Assembly (NCBI RefSeq): GCF_902167145.1
Contig: NC_050098.1
Coordinates: 15,458,501 to 15,522,500 of the forward strand
Origin: Zea mays
Taxonomy: Eukaryota > Streptophyta > Magnoliopsida > Poales > Poaceae
Direction: 5' to 3'
Length of the DNA stretch: 64,000 nucleotides
Shown: positions 1 to 8,685 of the stretch, piece after piece
Numbering within the stretch: position 1 is the stretch's first letter
How the letters are laid out: every line of letters begins with the position of its first letter
Notes under the pieces: generated by a model
Seen by the model: the letters and a program-made list of their open reading frames with translations, nothing else
Databases searched by the model: none
Told to the model about the DNA's origin: nothing
Position numbers and translations under genes: made by a program

Positions 1-395
1 AGCGACCTCCCATTTTCCCGAAGCTGGCCAGTTCAGAGCCGCTTCACTCTGGAGCACCGGACACTGTCCGGTGGTGCACCGGACAGTCCGGTGAATTATA
101 GTGGGCTGCGCCTGAGAAACCCGAAGGTGAAGAGTTTGAAGACAATCCTCCCTGGTGCACCGGACACTGTCCGGTGGCACACCGGACAGTCCGGTGCGCC
201 ATACCAGGGAGCACTTCGGTTTCTCTTTGCTCCTTTCTTTTGAACCCTGTCTTGTTCTTTTTATTGGTTTTGAGTTGAATCTTTGGCACCTGTAGAACAT
301 GTAATCTAGAGCAAACTAATTAGTCCAATTGTTTGTGTTGGACATTCAACCACCAAAATCATTTAGGAAGAGGTTTAAAGCCTATTTCCCTTTCA
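1..395 (+). mobile_element. 3' part of a Sirevirus (Ji/Opie-type Copia) LTR, truncated by window edge
   Basis: Two paired blocks of the palindromic motif CACCGGACAGTCCGGTG and its variant with an extra CT (about 55-92 and 159-195) are the hallmark cis-motifs of maize Sirevirus LTRs. The stretch ends in CCTATTTCCCTTTCA at 395, a typical Ji/Opie LTR end. No PBS follows, so this is the 3' LTR of an element whose body lies left of the window. No coding sequence. Confidence 0.75.
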
Positions 396-1692
396 ACTCA
401 CAACTTGGTGGTGTCAACGATAAGAATCCTATAATCATGTCAAACATCATGTGATAAAACTCGTGATCGAAAATTGAACTAGTGATCGAGAATCGACGAG
501 AATATGGCGATACGACGAATCAACGATCACAACAATCATGCCCAGAAAAAAAAGATACAAATATGATCATAGTGAGGTGTGATTGTGTGATAGCACCACT
601 CAACTAGATACGACTCGTTGGTGCGACGCTATGGCGAAGGCCTAACACGGGCCTGGTGGGCCGTTGAGCCCGTTGGGATGGCACATAGGGCAACGTCTAG
701 ATCGAGAGTTAAGCACGACTGACTATGACATGGTACCGACCTACCGTGTCCAATAATATCCTATCTATTTAGGGCATGTGGGGCGGGGCTTTGGCTCTAT
801 CTTTTCCTTAAAAAGGTAGAGTTGTGCCAAACATCATTTTTTAAAAATTATTTCTTTTAAAATGACAGAACCATTTTTTATTAAACAGGAGAAGCCACAA
901 AATGTGGCTCAACTGGCTCTGAGTTTTCAGAGAAGTTAGAGGCAAAGCTATTTTTATAGAAGCCAAAACACTGCCAATGGACCTTTATAATCGCGCCATA
1001 CCAGGCTAGAGCTAGACCAATCTTTTGCCCATCTATATATTTTTTCTCTCTTCTCTTATTCTTTACAACAAATCTGTACTGCCGCACCCATGGTTAACTG
1101 ATTGAACCATGTAGAGCATGACAAGAAGTTTGTAGATGAAACGTGATGTAGCTTTTCAGCAGTCAGATTGCTTACTGACAAGCTTTATGGCCATTTCGTC
1201 ATACCGATACTTATGCCTTGAACGAGAGACTAAACCGCCGCTGTGAAACACGCTGTATATCCCTTAAATCTGTGCAGGGAAGACAAAGAAGCAATAAGGA
1301 TAAATAGCGAGCTCCGAAGTCTATTTCTAGTACTTCTTGGATCTCTGCCTACTTTTGATTGAATGAGTGCAATAGCAACAAATTTTTTTTTTTTTTGCAA
1401 AAAAAAAGAGAGATCATCATAGCAAATTATTGCAGTGATTTGATCATGAACCATGCATGACACTGGATTTAAAAGTCCCTGCTTGCACTTGTACAAGTGG
1501 ACAGTGGAGGCCAACCTCCCTACACCCACAACTTAGCAGAAACTTCTACACCTTCTGCACAAGCACAACCTTGTTCCTTGTGTGGTTGTGCGAAACTGTG
1601 ACTAATAAGCTAATACATTTGCAGAGAAACCAAGAGAGAGAGAGAAAAAAATGGAGCATCATCATTCATCAGCAGGGAGCATCGGACAATTG
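396..1692. other. Low-copy intergenic stretch, no gene recognised
   Basis: Between the Sirevirus LTR and the SAUR gene I see no credible coding region, LTR or RNA gene. Around 1380-1411 there is a run of T followed by a run of A. The part nearest the SAUR gene (1560-1692) would be its 3' flank and contains a GA-rich run. Confidence 0.5.
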
Positions 1693-1932
1693 TCATGACT
1701 TGGGCTTTCTAACGACGGCACCAATAACGACGGATCGGAAGGCCTCGGTCGTGCAGGGGATACGGAGGATTCCCTGCTGCTCGTACCCGAACTCCTGCGC
1801 CGCCAGATCAAGCAGCTCGAGGAAGTAGGACTGCTTGAACTGCTCCATGTGCACGAGGATCCTCTCCCTCTCCTCCCCCTGCCCTATCAGAATCGGTATG
1901 AATCCCTTTGGCACCTTCTCCTTCCTAGCCAT
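1693..1932 (-). CDS. SAUR-family (small auxin-up RNA) protein
   Basis: This is a 79-aa protein if translation starts at the ATG at 1932 (MARKEKVPKG...). It carries the SAUR/auxin-inducible core: VPKGF near the start, then an acidic ERERILV segment, FLELLDLAAQEFGYEQQG and LRIPC. Family knowledge: SAURs are small, usually intronless early auxin-response proteins; several inhibit PP2C.D phosphatases and promote cell expansion. Start choice: the frame stays open upstream to an ATG at 2022, but that ATG lies inside the TATA box (2022-2029), so it cannot be in the mRNA. The upstream extension would also be mostly poly-Gly encoded by a G26 run. The length is at the short end for SAURs, but the core domain is complete, so I read it as an intact gene. 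It is the only plausible functional host gene in the window. Confidence 0.85.
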   Translation of the reverse strand: MARKEKVPKGFIPILIGQGEERERILVHMEQFKQSYFLELLDLAAQEFGYEQQGILRIPCTTEAFRSVVIGAVVRKPKS

Positions 1933-1933
1933 A

Positions 1934-1959
1934 CCCCCCCCCCCCCCCCCCCCCCCCCC
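1934..1959 (-). repeat. 26-nt homopolymer (C on +, G on transcript) immediately before SAUR ATG
   Basis: C26 on the plus strand is G26 on the SAUR sense strand. It ends one base (1933) before the ATG at 1932. A G run of this length in a 5' UTR can form RNA G-quadruplexes. It is also length-unstable and prone to assembly error. Confidence 0.9.
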
Positions 1960-2021
1960 ACCCCCACCTCCTTCCGCTTCTCCCTCGTCGCGCATAGAAT
2001 TGATCCTCCTACCCCCCTGCA

Positions 2022-2029
2022 TTTATATA
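2022..2029 (-). promoter_or_regulatory. TATA box of the SAUR gene
   Basis: TATATAAA on the minus strand lies about 90 nt upstream of the chosen ATG, giving an expected 5' UTR of about 60 nt. It overlaps the in-frame ATG at 2022, which rules out that longer start. Confidence 0.65.
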
Positions 2030-2106
2030 CAACTTTTGCCCTGTAGCTGCATCAAGTAAAGGCACCAATGACTTGCATGAATATATATTATTATTAGGCC
2101 GTTGGC

Positions 2107-2112
2107 TGTCTC
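2107..2112. promoter_or_regulatory. Auxin response element (TGTCTC) upstream of SAUR
   Basis: An exact TGTCTC, the classic ARF-binding AuxRE, sits about 80 bp upstream of the TATA box. AuxREs work in either orientation and are expected in SAUR promoters. A hexamer also occurs by chance, so context is the main support. Confidence 0.45.
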
Positions 2113-2729
2113 TGCCTTATAGAATTTCTGGCCTGCACTTGCACTTGCACATTAATTTAAATTCTTGGAGCCTTGGAGTGTGATGCATGTTTGTTTAAAT
2201 TTAAACACATGCAGCGTTGCAGATATATCCCCCAAGTACAAGTAGAAAACCTCCCCAAATGCTTCCGTTTGCTTGATATATATTGACTTCGTCTTGTTAT
2301 GCCGCCTGTCCTGTTCCATGACGCCAAACGCTTACGGCGCTGCATTATGAAGGTGAAGCTGCTGGATTGAAAAGGTCAGCTGGTGTTCAAGGAGCTGCTT
2401 GATGGATTGAACAAGCACACGAGGTCATTTATGCGATTCTTATGAATAATAGATGGAAAACTGAAACACATGTGGTTGGGAACTGGGATGTAATACCTGA
2501 CACTTGTTTTATAATTTTGAAGATCCATTTGTTTTCCCTCATCATTGAGCCGATTCCATGGCAAGTAAGAACTTTAATAGAGTTATCTTTTTTTTTTGTT
2601 TATGATGAGTCAACATGATGATATTGATATTTTGTGTGAATTATTGCAGCCGCTTTATCTAATCCGTGTCGTTATAACGCCTTGTTAGTTGTCTCTAAAA
2701 GTCAACCCTGTAGATAACCTCTACTATAA
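2113..2729. other. SAUR 5' flank / intergenic, no gene recognised
   Basis: AT-rich sequence with no ORF that looks like protein. It would include distal SAUR promoter sequence. Nothing else identified. Confidence 0.4.
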
Positions 2730-2908
2730 GGCCCTGTTCCAATCTCGCGAGATAAACTTTAGCAGCTTCTTTTTAGCTACTTTTAGCTATTTGTAATCTA
2801 AACAGGAGAGCTAATGGTGGTAATTGAAGCTAAACTTTAGCACTTCAATTCATATAGCTAAAGTTTAGAAGGAAGCTAAAGTTTATCCAGTGAGATTGAA
2901 ACGGAACC
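2730..2908. mobile_element. Tourist-like (PIF/Harbinger) MITE, 179 bp
   Basis: TAA target duplications (2727-2729 and 2909-2911) flank imperfect terminal inverted repeats. The first 34 nt at the left match the reverse complement of the right end at 27 positions; both ends share ...CAATCTC...GATAAACTTTAGC. The left terminus begins GGCCCTGTT. Length, TAA duplication and lack of coding sequence fit a Tourist-type MITE. Confidence 0.75.
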
Positions 2909-2911
2909 TAA

Positions 2912-3192
2912 GCTTGGTTAAGATGCACTGTAGGCGCTAGTGCAACTTGTCTTTGTGTGGTATAAAGCTGTATCCAATGCATACGGTCTTTTCCGTTCAC
3001 GCGTCAGCTACCCACCACAATACTGTCATAATACCGACCACATTGTCCACCACTGTCAGTTATTATCTACCACATCATTTCAGTGCACAACTTTTACCGT
3101 CAACTTAGAGTCACCTCAGCATAACATCAACCTTTTATTTACAGATTCTTATTTGAAACGAAATACAATGTTTTGTTTTAAAAATTTTGATC
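2912..3192. other. Intergenic flank of the cinful/zeon-like insertion
   Basis: Short AT-rich stretch, no coding signal recognised. It ends at the GTGTA duplication at 3193. Confidence 0.4.
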
Positions 3193-3197
3193 GTGTA

Positions 3198-3782
3198 TGT
3201 TGGGTCTATGCTTCGTCGCTGAAGGTCTTATAAAGAGAAGTGATCCTCGGATGAAGCTGTTCGTACAAGATAGCCGAAGGTGCCTCTTCGCAGAGCTTCG
3301 GCATTACAAACCGACTTAAAGATAGAATGACCTTTTAGTCCATAAAGGTCTGAGTCAACGTTGTAAGTTCTTATAAGGGGCATACTTGTAATTCCTCACA
3401 GGCTGCGTCCTGTGCCTATAAATAGTGAACAGTATTCCGTTACTGTTCACGCATTCTGATTTTTGCAATCGCATTTCTCGGAATACAACCTTTGTCAAGG
3501 CATAGGTATCATTGTATTTTATGATTCAATACATTAAGTGAATATTATATTATGCATCTGTGAATCATTTATCCATTCTTACCTTTTTCACTTTGCATTA
3601 TTTTATAACGTTTATTGAAAGTTTATTACGAAGGTTCAACTTCGTAATAAGACGCTTATCAACCTTCGTCTAAGATCCATTATCCCAAAAGGTATAATGC
3701 TTCACGGACGAAGGACAAAATCATTTAACATTTTATGTTGCCTTGTTCTTAATTCATAGCATTTGAGAACAAGTCCCCAACA
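3198..3782 (+). repeat. 5' LTR of the cinful/zeon-like element
   Basis: Begins TGTTGGGTC and ends CCCCAACA. It carries a TATAAATA promoter box at 3417-3424. It matches the LTR at 12023-12607 with two substitutions and no indels, implying an insertion of order 0.1 My at 1.3e-8 substitutions per site per year. Confidence 0.95.
3417..3424 (+). promoter_or_regulatory. LTR TATA box
   Basis: TATAAATA in the 5' LTR, repeated at 12242-12249 in the 3' LTR; marks the U3/R region of the element promoter. Confidence 0.7.
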
Positions 3783-3783
3783 T

Positions 3784-3795
3784 TGGCGCCCACCT
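3784..3795 (+). other. Primer-binding site
   Basis: TGGCGCCCACCT begins two bases after the LTR end. A TGGCGCC start is typical of Tat-lineage elements that prime from a non-initiator tRNA (Asp-type suspected), unlike the TGGTATCA initiator-Met PBS of the other elements here. Confidence 0.7.
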
Positions 3796-3825
3796 CCGGT
3801 GAACTCACTTCCACTTTTTGAGCTG

Positions 3826-6800
3826 ATGGCTTCGTTCAACAACCAAGCTGGAGTTACTTCGGACCCGAAGCTGGTGCTCCCGATCACAGGTGGCTCGTCC
3901 TCAGAGCCAGCTAACAAGAAGCAGAAGAAGGAAGCACAGAGAAGAGTACAGCATGTCGGGGTGCAAGGACCCTTCATCAAATCAAGATGGTCTCACATTC
4001 CTATTACCTTCTCTCAAGAGGACCTTCAGCTCAAAGATTACCCACACAACGATGCCATGGTTATCTCTTGTGTTATCAAAGGATTTCTGGTTCACAATGT
4101 CTTGGTCGATACAGGCAGTGCAGCTGACATCATATTTGCTAAAGCCTTCAGACAAATGCAAGAGCCAGAAGATAAGATTCATGATGCTACACATCCTCTT
4201 TGTGGCTTCGGAGGAAGACAGATTGTAGCACTGGGCAAGATCACCATGTCAGTCACCTTCGGATTCATCAACAACACTAGAACTGAGCAAGTTGTGTTTG
4301 ACATTGTTGACATGGAATATCCTTACAATGCAATTATTGGTCGTGGTACTCTTAATGCCTTCGAAGCAATCCTTCATCCTGCCTATCTTTGCATGAAGAT
4401 ACCTTCGGATCAGGGACCCATTGCTATCCATGGAAGTCAAGAAGCTGCAAGAAGGGCCGAAGGCAATTGGACTGACTCAAAAGCAATCCATAACATAGAT
4501 GGAGCTGAAGCTTGTGAACAGTACAAGTTCAGGAGGGAGAAAGCAGCTTCAGCAGACCAGCCGAAGCCTATGCTCTTATGTGAGGACATAGCAGAGCAGA
4601 AGGTGCTGTTAGGATCTCAGTTATCCGAAGAGCAAGAGAAAACCTTGATAAGGTTTTTGTTCAATAACAAGGATGTTTTTGCATGGTCAGCCAATGATCT
4701 TTGTGGAGTTAATAGAGATGTTATCGAGCACTCGCTCAATGTTGATCCATCCTTCAGACCCAGAAAGCAAAGGCTTCGGAAAATGTCAGATGATAAGGCC
4801 GAAGGTGCTCGTAACGAAGTCAAAAGACTCCTCAGTGCAGGAGTTATTAGAGAGGTGAAGTACCCAGAATGGCTGGCTAACACTGTTATGGTAAAAAAGG
4901 CCAATGGCAAGTGGCGAATGTGCATCGATTTTACAGATCTTAACAAGGCTTGTCCGAAGGATGAATTCCCTCTACCAAGGATAGACTCTTTAGTTGATGC
5001 AGCAGCTTCGTCAGAGCTCATGAGTCTGTTAGACTGCTATTCAGGCTATCACCAAATTTGGATGAAGAAGGAAGATGAGCCGAAGACTAGCTTCATCACT
5101 CCAAGTGGCACATATTGCTATCTTCGGATGCCTGAGGGGCTCAAAAACGCTGGAGGAAGTTTCAGCCGAATGACTGCGAAGGTTCTTCAATCTCAAATAG
5201 GCAAAAATGTGCTAACCTATGTTGATGACATCATTGTCAAAAGCACGAAGCAGGAAAATCATATTGCCGATTTGCAGGAGACCTTTGCCAGTTTCAGGCA
5301 AGCTGGTTTAAAGTTAAATCCAGAAAAATGTGTCTTCGGAGTGAAGAAGGGAAAATTTCTTGGATGCTTAGTTTCAACAAAGGGAATTGAAGCCAATCCA
5401 AGTAAAATTGAAGCTATACTTCGGATGGAGCCACCAACTACAAAGAAGGGGGCTCAAAGATTGACAGGAAGATTGGCATCTCTCAATAGATTCATATCTA
5501 GATCAGCAGAGAGAAATTTACCATTCTTCGAAGTGCTGAAGTCGGCCGAAGTCTTTCAATGGGGCTCAATCCAGCAGAAGGCTTTCGAAGAACTGAAACA
5601 GTATTTGATAGATCTAACAACACTGACTCCACCAATGCCAGGGGCTCCTTTATTATTATATGTGGCAGCTTCGCACTCAGCGGTAAGTGCAGCGCTTGTC
5701 CAAGAGAAGCTTGATGGTCAAGTCAGAAGGCAGGCCCCAATATATTTTGTTTCCGAAGTCCTTAGTTTATCAAAGAAAAATTATACAGAGTTGGAGAAGA
5801 TACTGTATGCTGTCTTGATGGCCTCCAGGAAGCTTCGGCACTATTTCCAAGCTTACAACATAATTGTTCCTTCTTCGCAACCTCTGAAGGATATTATGAG
5901 GAACCGAGAAGCTACTGGAAGGATTGGAAAATGGGCTGCAGAGCTCAATGAATTTTGTATTGAATATGTTCATAGATCTTCGATTCAGTCACAGGCACTG
6001 GCAGACTTTATTGCTGATTGGACGCCAGGGGCTCAGGAGGAGGAAACAAATAAAGACAACGAAGCCTGGACAGTGTTTTGTGATGGATCTTGGGGAACCT
6101 TCGGAGCAGGAGCGGCTGCTGTGTTGGTTTCACCTTCCAAAGTCAAAACTTGTTATGCAGCAAAGCTTGATTTTAATTGCACAAACAACATTGCTGAGTA
6201 CGAAGCATTGATTCTAGGTCTTCGAAAGTTAAAAGCAATGGGAATCAGAAGAGCCATACTTAAAACTGATTCCTAGGTTGTTTCGGGTCATGTTGACAAA
6301 AGTTGCAAGGCTAAGGATCCGAAGCTTGAAAAATATCTGGATATGGTTCGAAGAGTTGAAGCTTCCTTCGAAGGGTTTTCTGTCAAAAATATCCCTAGAG
6401 GACAAAATGAGCATGCTGATTTGCTAGCTAAGTCAGCAGCACAGGGGCTGCCTTTACCTTCGGATGTATTTTTTGAAACAATAAAAGCACCTTCGGTGGA
6501 ACTTCTTGAAAGAGCAGTTCTTAATATATCTCCTGTTTTTAGCGAAGATTGGAGAACCGAGATCATCTCTTACCTTCAGGGTAAGTTTCTTTCAGATGAC
6601 GAAGCTTATAACAAGAGGATAGAAGCAAGAGCTCGCCCATATGTCATGATAGAAGGGGAGTTGTATAAACATGGAGTTTGTGCTCCGCTGCTTAAATGCT
6701 TATCTAGAACCGAAGGTATAGAGTTAATGAAAGAAATACATGCAGGCCTGTGTGGATCTCACATTGGATCTAGGCCGTTACTCGGAAAAATTTTCCGTCA

Positions 6801-7779
6801 AGGGTTTTATTGGCCGAAGGCAGCTTCAGATGCAGCAGAATTGGTTCAAAAGTGCGAAGGTTGTCAGAAATGTGCAAGAGATCAAAAACAACCTTCGTCC
6901 TTGACACAGCTCATACAACCCACTTGGCCATTGCAAAGGTGGGGCCTTGACTTGTTAGGTCCGTTACCACCAGCCCAAGGGAACCTGAGATATGTTGTGG
7001 TAGCTGTGGAATATTTTTCTAAATGGATTGAGGCGAAGCCTTTAGCCACAATAACTTCGGCTACCATCCAAAAATTTTTCTGGCAGAATATTGTTTGTCG
7101 TTTTGGGGTGCCAAAGGCTATCACTGTGGACAATGGAACACAGTTTGACTCCGAAGCTTTCAGGGATTTCTGTGACCAAATTGGTACGAAGATCCATTTC
7201 GCATCAGTCAGGCACCCGGAATCAAATGGACTCGTTGAAAGAGCCAACGGCATTATAATGACAGGAATAATGAAGCTAATCTTCAATCAACCTAGAGGAA
7301 AATGGCCAGATCAGCTAACCAAAGTGGTGTGGAGCCACAACACGACAACATCAAGATCTACAGGCTTCACTCCATTCAAGTTGTTATTCGGTGACGAAGC
7401 AATAACTCCAGAAGAAGCTAAAGCCGGATCAATAAGGATAGTAGCTTCGGCAGAATCAGATTCCGAAGCTGCTTATTCTATAGAAAAAGATGCTTTAGAA
7501 GGGATCAGACTGCAAGCCGTGGAGAATATTAATAAATATCAAGCTGAAACAGTCAAATGGCGGGATAGAAAGGTTCGGCTAAAAAATATTGAGCCAGGGC
7601 ACTTGGTGCTTCGGAGGGTGGCCAACCCGGAAACAGTGGGCAAATTGCAGTTGAAATGGGACGGGCCTTTTTTAGTAGCATCTTCGTCAAGGCCCGGTTC
7701 ATACAGATTGAAAGATATGGACGGCAATGACATTCCTAGATCTTGGAATGCGGATGAGCTTCGGCGATATTATGTATAA
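3826..7779 (+). pseudogene. Gypsy pol (protease, RT, RNase H, integrase) with one in-frame stop and no gag
   Basis: From the ATG at 3826 the frame is open to 7779 except for one TAG at 6274-6276 inside RNase H; the frame is the same on both sides. Domains in order: aspartic protease (VDTGSAADIIF, about 4107-4140), reverse transcriptase (MCIDFTDLNK; catalytic YVDDIIV at about 5218-5240), RNase H (FCDGSWG near 6078; NNIAEYEAL near 6187), integrase zinc finger (H...H...CEGCQKC near 6750-6870) and DDE core (DLLGPLP, VDNGTQF, HPESNGLVERANG). The N-terminal about 80 residues are not gag: a short linker rich in K/Q leads directly into the protease region, so gag has been lost. The product would act in reverse transcription and integration, but this copy needs gag in trans. 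Confidence 0.9.
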
Positions 7780-7967
7780 TTCGATGTAATTTTTCATATT
7801 TTTTATTTTTTCTTTCATGGCACCCTTTTCCTTTCCAAAGGGGGAGAAAGGTTTTTAATGGGGCCAGCATATGTAATTTCCTTTTCTAGTCTTATAAGAG
7901 TAAAATCCCCCAAGGAATGTAAATGTAAAAGCTGAGAGCGCACCATCGAGTGCCAAAAAAGTAAAAA

Positions 7968-8214
7968 CGAAGAAGCTCCAAAGACGTTCCTAAGGGAATG
8001 CAGAGCTTATACCGCCTAAGTAAAAGGCGAAGAAGCTCCAAAGACGTTCCTAAGGGAATGCAGAGCTTACAGCGAAAAGTCAACGCTGATTCCGCCAAAA
8101 GTAAAGGCGAAGAAGCTCCAAAGACGTTCCTAAGGGAATGCAGAGCTTATACCGCCTAAGTAAAAGGCGAAGAAGCTCCAAAGTCGTTCCTAAGGGAATG
8201 CAGAGCTGAGGTGT
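7968..8214 (+). repeat. Four copies of a ~60-bp tandem repeat 3' of pol
   Basis: The core CGAAGAAGCTCCAAAG...CCTAAGGGAATGCAGAGCT occurs four times, starting near 7969, 8029, 8107 and 8167. Spacing is 60, 78 and 60 bp; the longer interval holds an 18-bp insertion. The block lies between pol and the antisense gene. Confidence 0.85.
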
Positions 8215-8685
8215 GAACGTTTTTAAGAAAATAATGGCTATGAGTATGGCTTCGGATACGTGTTTGGCCATTCATTTGCACATCACATTACATCATAGCA
8301 TTTGCATTCATAAACATTCATCTAGGCATATGTAGGATAATCATCTTCATCGCATAAAATGGTTGCTTCGGCAAGAAGAGAAAAAAGAAAGGGAAAAATT
8401 TCTACGAAGGAGAGCTTCGGAAAAAAGGAAAATGTTGTTTTCTATGCTTCGTTGCGTACGAAAAGAAGGGAAGGTGTTTTTTCGCCTTCGGCTCAAAAAA
8501 GAAAATTTCGTCCACATCGAAGCATTTATCATACATCAGTGAAAGGTTAAGGATATAGTACAAGGTATGAACAGCATACATTAAAAACAAGTTTTTGTTT
8601 ACATTTATAAAAGTTATCTCAAAAAGTTTTTCAAGTATTGTCTGCAGTCTACTATCTAAATCTCCAAGGAGCTTCGGCTTCGGCG
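8215..8685. other. Spacer between the tandem repeats and the antisense gene
   Basis: AT-rich with frequent CTTCGG; no coding sequence recognised. It would be the 3' flank or 3' UTR of the antisense gene and the 3' UTR of the sense RNA. Confidence 0.4.

Noticed and set aside
1835..2059. Proline-run ORFs on the plus strand over the SAUR 5' region
   Set aside because: They are translations of the C26 tract opposite the SAUR gene; no other protein signal.
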